Translations under genes and position numbers: made by a program
Assembly (NCBI GenBank): GCA_038093515.1
Contig: JBBPSI010000044.1
Location: 1 to 64,000 of the forward strand
Direction: 5' to 3'
Length of the DNA stretch: 64,000 nt
DNA from: Butyriboletus loyo
Taxonomy: Eukaryota; Basidiomycota; Agaricomycetes; Boletales; Boletaceae
Notes under the pieces: generated by a model
What the model was told of the DNA's origin: nothing
Databases searched by the model: none
What the model saw: only the letters and a program-made list of their open reading frames with translations
Part shown: piece by piece, positions 13,198 to 25,856 of the stretch
Layout of the letters: each line of letters opens with the position of its first letter
How positions within the stretch are numbered: the stretch's first letter is position 1

Positions 13198-14748
13198 TTA
13201 TCGCTTTTTGAGCATATCTTGCTCAAGCTGGGCTAGGAATGTATCAGCGTCGGAATATGCGCCCTTGGTAGAGCGCGTCTCCGAAAGTTCTGGTGTACGT
13301 GATGTAGATGCAACAGCCTTCTTCTCCAGCGCCGCAAACGCATCACTGGTCACAAACGTCACCGGGGGTGTCGCTGAACTCGAAGGCTGTCCCGACACGG
13401 TATTCCCATCCCCTTCCGGTACCGCCTTTGTCTTCCTGCGCTTTGCCTCCAACAAGGCCCGTCGTTCCTCAATCTCTCGCTTGCGTTTCTCCAGCGCTCG
13501 ACTCGTAGTCTGGCTACCCTCCTGGCGCATGCCTTCCACTTCACCGGGTCGTATATCCATCGCGCCGATATCCTCTCGCGTCATCATGGTCTCTTCGCGT
13601 GCCGCTCTCAACTCATCCATCTGCTGCTTTCTTGTTTCTTCGTCTGCAGAGAATTGGTAGAACGCGGCACCCTTTGCGCGCACTTCCTTTGTTGCATCAT
13701 AGTGCGAGGAGAGAGGGTTATCTGCCTCTGCGAGTTCATCTTGTACAGCCTTGACACGTTCAGCAGAAGGTTCGTATACGGGGAAGAAATTGACAGGATT
13801 GTCTAAACCAAGAAAAAAAGGGGTCAGCGACATGGACAGCTATTTTTCTACGCATAGACGCACGAATGACGTCCCTATCAAACGCATCATGTACATGAGA
13901 TCTAATCTGCAAAAGAAAAACCGGGTGACATACGCATCGTCGACGTCTTCTTCCTCATCTCGTGATTTGGGTAGGAGATGGCGTGGTACCTCTGATCGCC
14001 TACTGGTCCGTAACCGCCCAAACTCGTCTTCGTATTCGATGATAGGATCACCCTGCGTCCTACATGAATACTACACAGGCGAAAGAATGGGAAGCAAACA
14101 CACACCTCTTCCTCGTTCGTTTTCATAGGGACAGTCAACGACTCGTCCACATCATCACTATCCGAGTCGTAGTGATCGACGCCCTTTAAATCAAACTACC
14201 CAACCACGTCAGAACCCCCAGCACAAAGACCCGAAACAGAAAACAGAAAAGAGCAGACAAGTTTGAAAAAAAAAACCCCGTTTGTTCATGTACGCCAAAG
14301 AGGAAAAGGAGACACGCACGTCTACCAACAATGCCTCATATTGCTTCTCACTCAACCCTCCCGACTTGCCCTTCATCAACTTTTCATACACCTTGGCCTT
14401 GCGTTCCAATGCCGCTCGTGCGGAATCGACCGTCACCTTGCTCACCGCTTCGAGCTCCACGTCGCGCGCTGCTCGACCATGTACACCCTTGTTCGATCGG
14501 GCCCATACAGTTGGTTTCTAGAGCATGGGTAACATTGGATTGTCAGCGACGTTGACTTCTTCCGTACAAACGATAAGACAGGTACGCACCTTGTCTGGTC
14601 GCGTTCGCCCTTCACCCGGAACGTACCTGGGACCACCCGCTGTTTTTGCCCTCGCAAACTCGTCTGATTTTTTCGCTAGCTCGGCTTTGAGATCAAAGAA
14701 GGAAGAGAGGCTGACGCCTGCAGCTTTCGCCTTGTCTGTTGGGGGCAT
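13198..14748 (-). CDS. CCDC174-like coiled-coil nuclear protein
   Basis: This gene has several exons. The first (14748 down to about 14590) begins MPPTDKAKAAGVSLSSFFDLK and continues AELAKKSDEFARAK, the SSLLDLKAEL-type opening of the CCDC174 family. Exon 2 has GVHGRAARDVELEA and a Lys/Glu-rich coil to about 14330. A middle exon near 14040-13930 reads DEFGRLRTSR then RHLLPKSRDEEEDVDD, and DEFGR is the family's signature. The last exon (about 13805-13198) starts NPVNFFPVYEPSAERV, with ALEKRKREIEERRALLEAKR as a basic nuclear signal and coil, and ends MLKKR. CCDC174 proteins associate with RNA processing and exon-junction factors in animals, and the role in fungi is not established. Exon limits between 14330 and 13830 are approximate. 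Confidence 0.75.
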
Positions 14749-15014
14749 CTGAGACTCGTTCTGGGTATCTTGACGCGCAAAAGGCGATGATGGTGTTATG
14801 GCAAGCGAAATGTGCGCCTAGCGCTGGTATTAGCAATGAATCACGTGACAAGCCCCAAGTACCCGCTTATTAATGGACGGACTGCCAACACGACGGTATG
14901 AATGAAGCATATAATGATACTATACATGTCTCATACGAAGACTTGAATATGTCCGAGTTTAGTACATTAAACGACAGAAATTCGAGGCGGCCCTAAGACA
15001 CGAGGTATATGGCC

Positions 15015-16537
15015 CTACATTGGCTTCGCAAACCTGTAATAATCTCCGAGAGTCAGCGCCGCGAAAAGAAACCAAGATCATACAAAAACGCACGTGGCAT
15101 CAATCTGTTTCACTTGCGGGAGGGACAACATGATCTTCCGTCGGTAATTCGCGCCCTCCGATTGTTGACACGGGTTCCCTTCGAGATAGATCGTCTCCAG
15201 CGACGTCAAGTGCTTGAGCTGCGGTTCGAGTGCGTTCAGATCAGGAACCTTGTTATTGTTCAACTAGAAGAAATATATATATTGAGCCAGACGTGCGCTC
15301 CTTACGTCGAAAACCCCACGTACCCAGAGTTCTTCTAATGATGTTAAATGTGAGATGTTCTCTATCGCAGGGATAAAATTCGTGCCAAGGTCCAATGTCT
15401 TGAGCTTTTTCTGAAGAAAGACCTTCGTGGTCGTGTCCTACATCATACCGGAGCCACTCACGTTGTGCCCGAGACTTTCTATTCTCTCAACCCCATTATG
15501 GCTGAGATACAGCTCTTCGAGATTCTCTGATCCCTCCAGGTTCTCAATCTTGGTAATACGGTTCGATTGAAGAGACAAAATCTTAAGTTTCTTGAGCTTG
15601 TCCAAGTTCTGGCAACGTTGGAGAGTTAGCGTCGCGATCAACAACCATCGACGTCACAAATACTTCAAGTTTCGGAATTTTGTTCTTTCCTAACCATAGC
15701 TCCTCCAGGTTGACGAGTGCGTCCAGCCCCTCTATCCGCTGCAGAGAAGTGTCGATAATATGCACATTGACCATCACCCCAACGTACCCTGATCCTGTTA
15801 CCCCCAAGCTCGAGACTCGTCAGCGACACGGACGCCTCAAGGCCCGTTATCCTCGATATTCGATTCTGCACAAAATATGCTGTCTGGAGAGACCGTAGAT
15901 GGGCAAGGGCATCCGGTATACTTCGTAACAGGTTGAACGAGAGATCCAACGTGCTGTCAATGCCACACGTCAGCGTTTGCCAGGCAGTACGTAGACGATA
16001 CCTCACGTCAACGAGGACAATTGATCCAGCGCATCGTCGACTGTCTTGATCTTGTTGTCATACAAATCCAATTCCTCCAGTTTCTGCAACTGACAGAACA
16101 CCTCCGGATCGAGAAACGACACGGCGTTCTGTCGGAGGCACAACCGCCTCACATGTCCCGCGAAGCGTTGCAATCGCAGTGGCGCGAGCGAGCTCACGCG
16201 CGCATGCACGAGCTCGAGTTCCTAATAACCCCTACACGTTGGATCGCGAACGAACCCCCTTCAGGGGAAGACGATGATGAATCACGCACTTCCACATCGT
16301 CCGGAAAGTCTTCGAAGGGATCTTCTTCGTTCTCCTCCACGTCTTCTTGGGCCGATTCATACTCGGATCCATCGTCGTGGTCCTCTGCAGACGGTAGTAC
16401 TACGCGCGCTGTCGGGCTGGCGCGTGCGATCAGCTCAAAAGAGGTCGATTTGGTGGAGGATGTTATCCTCACCGCTCTACGACGACGAAATCCTTGTCTT
16501 CTGTACTCGAGTGCGCCTCGGCGTCTGATTCAGACAT
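15015..16537 (-). CDS. sds22: Sds22-type protein phosphatase 1 regulatory subunit (leucine-rich repeat)
   Basis: Sds22 binds and stabilises PP1 catalytic subunits and targets them to mitotic substrates in the nucleus. Exon 1 begins MSESDAEAHSSTEDKDFV at 16537. An acidic stretch (EDVEENEEDPFEDFPDD) follows. Next come about eleven SDS22-type LRRs across exons: RRLCLRQNAVSFL, LEELDLYDNKIKTV, LDLSFNLLRSIPDAL, LQTAYFVQNRISRITGLE, LTSLELGGNRIR, LEELWLGKNKIPKLE, KILSLQSNRITKIENLEG, LEELYLSHNGVERIE. The cap reads LETIYLEGNPCQQSE with RKIMLSLPQVKQIDAT. A final intron before ATFAKPM-stop places the end at 15015. The repeat register (22 residues, N-x-I at position 10) is that of Sds22, not of F-box or Ran-GAP LRRs. 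Confidence 0.9.
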
Positions 16538-16666
16538 GACAGTAGTCCTTGAGAGTACGTGCTCGTAGTATTTCAGAATTAGGTAATGGCACGCCTAGTG
16601 GCGTTTTATAGACATTTCGGCTTGGACTCGGACGGCGGCGACGAACCAATCAAAATCATAGTGCGT

Positions 16667-16960
16667 CTACTCGGTACCCAGCACCGACGCCCTCACCTCA
16701 ATCGACTGCCTCAGCAATGCACTCGCCGGACTCGCTCTGTCCGGAAACGCCATCGCGCCCTGTTCGTACCTGAGTCAAAACACCTAGCGGCAAGGACTCA
16801 ATACCACTTGTATCCAGGGTTGTACGTGAAACCATGTGTGCCAGAATCACGGTCAGGATAAACGTACGTGATATCAATGGCTGTAAGCAGAGCTCGGAAC
16901 TATTCTGGACACTGTTGGCAACCCTCGACATTCGAGCTACTTCACTGGGAGAGATCAACC
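16667..16960 (-). pseudogene. Relic of a CmcJ/GA4-desaturase-like gene (C-terminal fragment)
   Basis: The minus strand shows, in shifting frames, YVYPDRDSGTHGFTYNPGYKWY, then a stop, then CFDSG, then AFPDRASPASALLRQSIEVRAS and a stop at 16667. The same order (PDR-x-G-E-T-Y, YNP-x-H-x-W-Y, CFDS, TPHTAF, RQSIEVRALVF) is the C-terminus of the CmcJ-like/GA4-desaturase family of putative hydroxylases/desaturases found in fungal secondary metabolism. Only the last third is left, with a stop and frame breaks. It lies on one side of Rpn6, and a longer decayed copy lies on the other side at 19377-20204. Confidence 0.6.
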
Positions 16961-17287
16961 GGACATCGTCCCATAAAATCTCTCAACGGTTCCGAGAGAT
17001 ATGAATGCTGAGGCTCAGAGAGGCGGAGCATGGAAACGTGGACATGTACTCGATCAACGATCCCATACGTTTCACGATTATATGAAGTACTTTCTTGACC
17101 AACTCTCCCGTGACCGGTGAACTGCCTGGGATGTTGGAACACCTAGACAGCTCGGAGTTCAAGGCCCTCCCGTGATAACGAATGAATCTTGGTTTTATCT
17201 CAATTGTCTAGAATAGCCAATCGTTTGCCGCTACGTTCGCGATTTCGAACACCCGAAACACTAATATTATCATCATTACAAGAGATT

Positions 17288-19129
17288 TCATGCGATTTTC
17301 ACCGTCTGGTGTTCGTAGCCATTATTATACTGCGGGAAATCCACATAAGTGCGGGACGTACCTTTGCGTACAGCGAGTCCACTACTTTACCCACTTGCTC
17401 GAGGGTATCGATAGCAGCGCCATACGTGTTCTAAAAACAAAATAAAAAATACCCACGACATGAACACAAAACGGTCGAACGTGCAGGGAAAACGTACGTC
17501 GGCTTCGGGTTCGTCGTACACAAGAAGGCACCCCCTTCCCTGATCGAGTACCCCGTGAAATACTTTGTCCAAGATCATTTGTGACAATCTATCAAAGGCG
17601 TCAATCCGGAGGTAACACGCCCGGACTATGTTCCTTACTTTGCTTCGACCTCCTGCCGGCTTTGGCCGACTTGTTTTGCCACATAGTCAATCTCGACAAC
17701 AGAGTACGGTTCGACGATACGAAGTAGGTTTTGCTGCAGCAAGGTATCGTACAGCGCGGCGAGATGAGAACGAATCGTCTGGTCGGACGAGAGCTCTGAA
17801 GAGATCATTTGGTTTTCAATGATGTAGGGGAGTAGAGAAACTGACCATCTTTATAATCACGCAAAACTTTCTCAAACTCAGCCAGGTTACGGTTTTGGTG
17901 AGCGATCGCAATGGCGCGCATGCATTCGATTTCTCGCAACTGGGCGTACTTGGTGGTGAGCTTGACGGATAGAAGCGATGTGACGTCCTCGGGCTGGATT
18001 ACTCGACGATTGATAGGAGTTGAAGACATTTGGTGGATAAACTAACCAGGTTGAGCATGACTTTGCACAGAAGCATGTACTTGAGCGCGGTCAGCGCAGC
18101 TGGATCGTCTTGAGCTGTCATGTTTTCAAACGTCTCAAAAAAGTATGAATATGCTGTGCTGTAATCTTTGTCCTCCGCATGCAGCACGCCAGACTGGAGG
18201 TCGAGAGCGGCTTGGAGGTGAGGTGGGCAATATATCGAGTTTGCGGCGGTTCTGGCGGAAGTGAGTGCAGCCTTGTGGACGATTCTTTTTGATGAACGTG
18301 CTCGAGGCAAATAAAAAAGCGACGTACCTTTGCCTTGGTGAAGTTACCTACTCCTCGATAAACTCGACTTTCGAGAAGATGGACCTCGGTGAGGATCATC
18401 TTATCGTCGAGTCTCTTGAGCTCCGTCAGAAGGGCATCAATTCGCGTCAAGGCGGCCTTGAATTGCAGAGATTCTAATTGTCTACAAAAGTGAATTGAGC
18501 AACACACCGGGAATATTGGCATTGTGGTAGTCTCACAGAGCGACGAGACGAATCTCTAGACTGTGCTTGAGGAATATGCGTTTTTCACGTTTTGACCAGT
18601 CAATGTTGTCCATGAGAACGTCGATTTGTATTTGACGACTGTTGGGGATGTCGTTGAAGTAATTGAGCAACGTTCGAACTTGACAGGTTTCGTTAGGACG
18701 TGGATCATACTGCCGCGCCAGTAGGGAATGATGTATGGCTTACTGAGCTTGGCGGTTTTGGCCTTTGCTGTCGACGACATGAATGATCTTGAGAGTGTGA
18801 TGACCTCTGCAAGGCCTTTTGCGTTTCTACAGATGGTCAAACTCGAGTTAGACAACGAAGAGAGGGAACGCACACACCTTTGATCACGGTGAAGTTCGGC
18901 GAGCTTGATCATGGCGGCTTCTTGGTCTCGGAGTGACTGATCTCGATCGCTGGTGGAAGAGGTTCTATTGGACGTCGAGGCTGCGAAAGCTGTAATCCCT
19001 CGGTGCAGGTTGTAATGAGATGGACGTACTGGCTGAACCCAGAATTTGCTTGTAGATCTGTTCGGCACGCTTTGGGTCGGTGGCAGCGACCGACTCGGCC
19101 TCTTTCAGCAGTGCGTCGTTGGTGGACAT
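17288..19129 (-). CDS. rpn6: 26S proteasome regulatory subunit Rpn6 (PSMD11)
   Basis: Rpn6 is a lid subunit that clamps the lid to the 20S core and holds it to the base. It starts [19 protein letters not shown] at 19129. Further exons give [35 protein letters not shown], the conserved [88 protein letters not shown] and [20 protein letters not shown] (solenoid helices). The PCI domain follows, ending in [20 protein letters not shown], then [14 protein letters not shown]. That matches the end of other Rpn6 proteins. The very last codons after an intron near 17345 are uncertain, so the stop at 17288 is provisional. CmcJ-like relics flank the gene on both sides. Confidence 0.93.
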
Positions 19130-19376
19130 TGTAATGATTAGAAGGCGAACGAGCTCGACGCCGCCAGCAATGACGCGTCTCTGGTCGTGGGAATATGGGC
19201 GTGTGGTTACATGAAAGCAACAAAAGTCCACCAGCCAGACAAACATAAACATAAGAATCCTCGACTGATTGGTCGATCATGTCCTTGGACAGAAAAACTG
19301 ATCTGTTGATCGATGCAAACTCATACATACGGGGGTAACACCATACGACAGTAAAAGCACATAACCAAACGCTTGC

Positions 19377-20204
19377 TTACTCCCTATCAAACACCAATGC
19401 CCTCGCCTCGATCGACTGTCTCTGCGGTGCATCTGCCGGACTCGTCTTTCCAGAAAACGCCGAATGAGGCGTGTCAGTATCCGGGGTCTAATACCACTTG
19501 TGTCTAGGGTTGTACGCTATACGTCCCGCCTTCGCGGTGAGGGTAAATCTGCATCGACATCGACGGAGCGAAAGTCAGTGACGCGGGCCACGGGGTTGCC
19601 AATGGCCTTGCATGCGCGTGCGAATGTCAGTACACACTAGACGAGAAACTAGGACGTGTGCCTGTACCTCCAGATTCAAGAGTCTCTCAGCGTCGTCGGG
19701 GAGATGGAACTTGACACGTTGCTCCGCAGCGGACGTCTGATCCGTGGACGAGGTGCTACATCGAAAAAGCAAGCGTATCCGAGTCAATAGACACTGCCAT
19801 GAAAAAGATTCACCACTCACGCTGACTCAGGCTGCTGGGCCACGAACCGTCGATTTGCCTGGCTCCGTCTGCGAATTTGAGCTCCTCCAGAAGGTGTGGT
19901 CAGAAACCCGCGTGCTTCTTCAGAATATCTTCCACCTCGGCATAATAAACCGTCTTGATCTTCTTTTCGTCGACAAACTCTTTCTTCACGCTAGGGTATT
20001 TTACCCACTGAAACCCGCTGATGTCAACACCGAGCGCATCCTGGGTCTTGGGTGACGGGTAGGATGGAACCCCATGGTAACATTGTTCGTTGGCACATCC
20101 GCAGATGGCTCCCGGCGCAATAGTACAGGGGTCTGAGCGTTCTTGGGTTGACAGTAGTTGAGCGTCATCTCTACATCTCGAGGAGCAAGCACTTTAATGG
20201 TCAT
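19377..20204 (-). pseudogene. Decayed CmcJ/GA4-desaturase-like gene (asaB-type)
   Basis: The minus strand starts MTIKVLAPRDVEMTLNYCQP at 20204, the family's N-terminus. It then reads LGVDISGFQWVKYPSVKKEF and VYYAEVEDILKKHAGF, followed by an in-frame TGA. Later pieces are TDQTSAAEQRVKFHLPDDAE, AIGNPVARVTDFRSVDVDA, YNPRHKWY then TAG, and TPHSAFSGKTSPADA with RQSIEARALVFDRE-stop at 19377. The order is complete from N- to C-terminus, but the middle block around the catalytic histidines and the CFDS stretch is missing, and there are at least two stops. Family members act in fungal metabolite clusters. No biosynthetic partner genes are seen here. Rpn6 lies immediately downstream on the same strand. 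Confidence 0.68.
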
Positions 20205-22665
20205 GCTTCGAATCTCAGTATCAAAGTCCGCGAGTCACTAATGGTATTGTGTTCTGTCGTCTAACGAGAGATTGGTTCGACAACCTCTGAGTGAGACTCG
20301 GATCGTATTGGGTGACCATGAGGTCTTGACAATAGTAACTGCGGGAAACGTTGCTCGGTACGATTGAATCTTCAGTCATGCCGGGCAACGTTGGCGCGGA
20401 CGGGAGATGTCGTGGGTGGAATAATGATTAGTATGGAGACGGATTGACCGTTCTTCTAAATCTCTGCCTCGTCCCTGTTCATCCATGCCTGAATGGAGCT
20501 AGCGATGTTCGATCAGTTGACAGTGACGGCTGATTATGACAGAGCGTACTAACCCCTCTATCATCCTGCCTTTTCACAGGTGGCGATTCTGCGGTTTGTC
20601 GGCGAAAACCACAATAGACGAAACGTGTGTAGGAGGTGAACCATTCAAACGTTGGTCACCAGTCACTAGTCACTAGTCACTGACGATAGTTTGTCGGCAA
20701 GCCTTGGACATCAGACCATTCGGCTTTTTGGCGAGGTGAAAGTTAAAACCCTAATGTACGTCATGGATCTATGGAAACTTGGCCAATTGAAACAGTGAAC
20801 CGGAACTGGAGGCTCCACATTCGACTTGGCATGGATGTAACAATGTGGAACGCAAAAAAATATGTTATAGCATTCGATCGAATTCGTGTCGGCCAGAATG
20901 AGGAAGAAGAAGCATGTTGGCGACACCATTCCTCCCCAAGTCACATGGTGTGGCTGTGGTTGTGACAAGTTCCTTCTGTTATCATTTGATGCATGTTCAG
21001 CTTCGATGACCACCATGCAAGATTTTCCACTGTGACAGACACAGACTGACGAAACATTTGCTACTAGGCTACATCCAGTTCACTCTGTCGGTCATGCCGT
21101 ATAAAAAGAGGCGCTCTCGGGAGAAGAAGCCCTGGTCTCACTTGTCAAGAGACACGGTGCACACGAAACAGCACAGGGGTTGTACATAAATCAGATTCAA
21201 GCGAGAGATGCCGTGAACCGTATGTGGCCCATCATATGATGGCATCCGAACCCAGATATTGATAAGTACCGCCGAGCAGTGTGGCGTCTCGTGATTTGAT
21301 CTTAGCGAGCACAAGTTCTCCATCAGCGGGGGTCCCTCAGGGTAGTGTTGGCCCATAAAGCTTGAATCTACCCGAGTTCTGGAGAGTCAACCCTTTCTAG
21401 GACACGATCGTGACTTTAATGGTCTCTTTCGTATAGTGATTCGACCGTTCCTCCAGTGAAACCCTAGCCTATCAGGGACAACGCCCGTACGGATGTGGCA
21501 CACCCCCCATATTAATTAGATTCAGGGCTGAAAATCCATGTCAGCAGGCTGAATAAAACCATGACATCAATCGATGTCAACTTAAACGGATCCTAACGAT
21601 GACGAGACAAATTACAACTTGTTCACCTGGACCCACCTCGGAATATCTATTCACTCCCAACGCCCTCGCCTCGATGGAGGGTGCATCCACCACACTCGAC
21701 CACTAGAACGGCATACTTGTGCTACACACCACGTGAATATTCACGGACACGGACATGCCTGACGAAGCTACAACCTCCCAACCATGTTCCCTTTCCCTTT
21801 CCCTTCAACCGCCGCCACCGCAAACGGTCCGATCTAGCTGACGACCAATGGCAGAAAAGCGCCAACATTCCCTGCTCCGAGTCACACGCCTGAGACTCGG
21901 AGTGCAGTAGCTTCCCATCCTCCGAGTCAGCTCTGATTTCGGAGCAAATATTCAGTATGTATGTATGTGTACATGTACATGTACCCGCGGGCGTAGAGCT
22001 CTCTGACCCAGATCATTCGCGAGACGAGTACACCGTTTTCTATCAAAAGAGCCGACCTCGATCGGACTTTGCCACTCTGTCGTCGTGGCATGATCGTGTA
22101 TTTGGCGAGTTGGAGAAAATAAAGTCCTGGTTACGAAGACCTAGAATTGGGACTCGACGACGTGGTCAATGACAAGCGGGTACATACTTGAGGGAATTGT
22201 AGTTGTGAGGTGGGCATGCAAAGCAATCATTAATATCATCGGCGCTGACGTCACTTCCATTTTATGAAACCCCCCTAGCGACAATCAATTGAATATCACG
22301 TTTTGGTACAGCTCTAAATCGACAACAATTGCGGGATTAATTAGACTTGGACTAAGATAGACTACACCGAGCGTAATCTGCATATCGTGCTATCATGAGA
22401 AACAGACAGTCCCTTTGTTGTGGAGAACAAGCCGTAAGAGAAGAGAAGAAAACAACAAATAGGTTCACTGAGACGGCGAATAAATAACATGGAGACAGAC
22501 ATCGTCGCGATCGTGTACATGATGCGGTACAACGCAAACCAAACAGAGCCAGACGCTTCCGAATCGCGTGAATGCAAAGACAAACAAGTCAAAGGCTTTT
22601 GTCCGTGATGGCGAAAAAGAACAATGAATCGGAGGAAATAATAAAAAAAGGCAACACACACAACG
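20205..22665. other. Gene-poor stretch of 2.4 kb
   Basis: I find no gene. It contains a short 7-mer tandem repeat (GTCACTA, three units, from about 20662), a TATAAAAAG sequence at about 21100, short TGTACA palindromes near 21968-21985, and a small piece of the CmcJ-like C-terminus near 21645-21700. Open frames here are short and without domain signals. The right part is downstream of the WC-2-like gene (minus). Confidence 0.45.
21645..21700 (-). pseudogene. Tiny CmcJ-like C-terminal fragment
   Basis: The minus strand reads DAPSIEARALGVNR, matching the last conserved stretch (A-P-x-x-SIEARALVF) of the longer relic at 19377-20204. The DNA on plus, CCCTCGCCTCGAT, is also shared with that relic. 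It is too short for more than a tentative call. Confidence 0.3.
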
Positions 22666-25217
22666 TCACGCTCCACGCTGCATCGCGTATCTTTCGTACT
22701 TTTTATTCGCCGAAGACGTTGCGGGCATGTGTCGTTCATCCGCTTTCTCTCGCTCAAAAGACGATGGTGGCGCGATAGAATTTCCTCCCGACGTCATGGC
22801 CGTGGTTACGTATGGATAGGGTGCCAATCGAGTGGGCGATAGAGTAGATTCGTCAGGTCCCCGGAAAGCACGCTGTGATGCTTGATTGGAAAACGGAGAT
22901 GGCGTCGGATGGAAGGGGCTAGTGGGATGGAACTGCATCCGCCCCTCGTTTCGCAGCCCGTGCGGTGGTGGGGGTGGAGGAGGACGTGAATAATGTACAA
23001 AGTTCAGTCCACTTGACGGTGGTGAAGGCGAAGGCTCAGGGGCGACAGGGCTATGCTGAGAGTACACGTCGCTTCCGGACGCTGAACCAATGGACGACGT
23101 GGAAGCGAACGAGGCACTCTCAAACGTACTGCCTCTGGTTCCGGAACCAGCGATGGCAATCGGCGAGGATTGGCCTGAGTTGCCCTCTTCCTTGTTTGCA
23201 ATTACACTTGCCTTTTCCTTCTTTCGGCGTTGCGTCGTCGCCACGTGTCCCTCCTTTTTTGCACGAGAGCGTGCATAACGGAGACCACAACTATGGTACA
23301 ACACATGTGAGGGGGCAGTTCGTGACACAAAGAATGAGGGATATTACGAACGCGTTACAAAGCTCCTTCTTGCCGCTCGGGCCTTTCCTCCATTCCGGGC
23401 TAGATGTCACCTTGCAGCTCGTGCACCGCAGAATTCCGACAGGTCGGTTGCTATTCCGGTTATTGACCGGCTCCCGCGCGGAACCTGGACTTACGCGGTG
23501 CCGTGGAGGGGGTACAACATCCGGAGAGGAAATAGACAAGCCAATATTGTCAGTGCGGCGCCTGTCGGTGTAATCCGTGTCTGGACTCGGTGTAGGTTGG
23601 TAGCCGTGCTGCGGACCTCGTGTATCTGTATAATTCGGGGATTCTGAGGGCCTATTGGGAGGTTGCGTTCCATATGGTGTTTCACGCAACGAACACAAAG
23701 TAGGGAGAGCGCCCAGCGTGTGTGTCGGGCTACTGCTCTGCGGCCACCGGTTATAGTTTAAAAATGGAGATGAGTCAGGGTGGCCAGACCACGACGGAGA
23801 GGAATATGACGGCAAAGAACCGACAAAGTGACTGTAAGACGGGGACGGCGATGGCGCGTTAACCGGAGGCAACGAATAAGAGCTTGGCGAAACATCGTAT
23901 GGATGTTGGGTGTGGTTTGGTGCATAACTGTCCTGAGCCCGATTTGCATACGACGGATGAGCGGACGTTCCACTATTATTGCGGGAACTGTTCTGGATGG
24001 TGTGACAGGCGAACATGATTGTGCCTAAATTGGGAGTAAGAAACGCATGGCATGACGTCAAACAAACCACGAACCATGAGGTATGAAAACGCTTTCTACT
24101 TCACCGACGACCGTTGGCATCGTGCCAACGATCCTCCATCTTCTCGTACAGCTAGTTTTTGCGCTACTGTCGTGTGTGGGTGTTTGCACCGCTGATGCAC
24201 GCTTGGCAAATTCCCTGGCAGAGGGTTTGTTGGAATACTCGTGGCTGGAGTCGGGCGGCCAGCTGAACAAGACTTTGTAGTCTTGGGCACTGGAGTTGGA
24301 CAGAATCTGAAAGACTCGGGTGAGCATGCCAGGTTGTGGGCAATAGCAGTGGAGTCTCTGGTCGAGGAGGGACAGCTGCTCTGGACTCATCGCGGGCGTG
24401 CCACACCAGTTTGACCATGGTGTCTTGCGCTGTTCGTCATTGTCCGCTGGTCCAAGGTCGACCACGGCATGGATGAAACACAAGACGAGGCCTTCAGCGG
24501 CCCAATTAATTACGATGTCGACGGCCATATAGTGGTCGTCCAATGCGATTTTGTCCGCATCGCCCCATTGGGGAAGGGGACCAGTATAACCGAGGAAACG
24601 GCGAATCCTGGAAAGGCGGCAGTACCTGACCCTGGCGCAAGGGTTAGGGATAGGGTGAACCTTGAAAGGGCAAAGGACGGACCTCGTGACAGTGCCATGC
24701 ATTGTTCTTTGTTCGAGGGCGTCCGTCAAGTCTGACCTTGCGGACGCTTGTTCCTCTGGATGGACAAAGTTGAGAAGTGACTTTCCGATGAGGAGGTCTG
24801 CCTGATCTTCGAGGTGGCTTGCGAGGACAGGGTCTAGATAGATGAACTGCAAATCCGACGATAACAAGGACCAGTCTGGAAGATGGAGGATTAGTGCAAG
24901 TGCGCCCGAGAGAGTGGAACGCGATGATCGGAGGTCCGACCGGTGGATAATGGGGCAAGTTGGATATGAAAATGGCGCACGAAAGTGAATGACTTACAGC
25001 AGCGGGTTTCTCCAGCTTTTGGTGGATTGTGGGCCGTAGGATCGGCGGTGAAGGAAGAGGGCATGGATGGTGCGGAAGGGGTGGGGATGTGCTGGTGAGG
25101 GTAACCTGAGAAGGAGGAAAGGGGTAAGTGCGATCTGGCTGTTTGGTTATGTACGGGCGGGATGTCAGGGAGTGTTTGTTGAGCCATGCCTCGTTGGGAG
25201 GGCACGAGGAAGCTCAT
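22666..25217 (-). CDS. White collar 2-like PAS / GATA zinc-finger transcription factor
   Basis: WC-2 pairs with the blue-light receptor WC-1 through PAS domains and binds GATA-type promoter elements. Start at 25217 (MSFLVPSQRGMAQQ). After an intron, the PAS domain opens LQFIYLDPVLASHLEDQADL and LIGKSLLNFVHPEEQASA, with a second half near 24600-24500. The region before 24060 ends VESVFIPHG. A long Pro/Ser/Tyr-rich linker follows. The GATA finger is CTSCKVTSSPEWRKGPSGKK, then ELCNA, an intron (about 23357-23293), then CGLRYARSRAKKEG. All four zinc Cys and the basic tail are intact. The C-terminus is Ser/Pro-rich and ends near YERYAMQRGA. No LOV flavin motif (GRNCRFLQ) is seen, which fits WC-2 rather than WC-1. 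No WC-1 gene is present in the window. Confidence 0.85.
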
Positions 25218-25856
25218 GAGTTGAAGTTGATGGACGGGATTGCGTACGTGAGGACCAATAATAGGACACGGTATGGAACAGCGCGGCGAGAGAGAGAGAA
25301 CTGGACGGAGAATGAAAGTACGGGGATCGAGTTATTGAATTGATCAATAGAGACAGGACGAGGACGCGGGGATGAACTTGAGCAGGACGGAGAGACCGCT
25401 GTGTTGGAGGGGGAGGACTGGGACTGGGGGCGTTCAAGTCTGAGTTGATCACACTCCAACAGTCTGGCTAAAATATTGCCGCTGAATAATTTGGCGAATA
25501 TAGCCACCAGCGTCGCAGCTGGTTCATCTTATCAGGCAAGCACTGAGAGCACCGCGTTCGTGTGCACCCCTCGACTTGGAGGAGAACGATGGTGACGGTA
25601 CCGAGCAAGATCCAGAGGGAGTAGCCCGATCGAGATCCTCATCACTGTCACCGTATTCATTTTATTTCCTGCAGCTGAGCGATCCACCGCGTCGATGCAG
25701 CAGGCCCCGCCGTCGCGCACAACGGGCAGCTGGGTGGGGAGGTCGTCTGCCCTCGTCGCGCGGCAGATCTTCCTCGCTCCTTTCGTCATCCTCTCCGACA
25801 CCCCATTTTTACCACAATTTCCTTTTCCGGTCGCTTCTCCGTAACCGCGATCCCTA

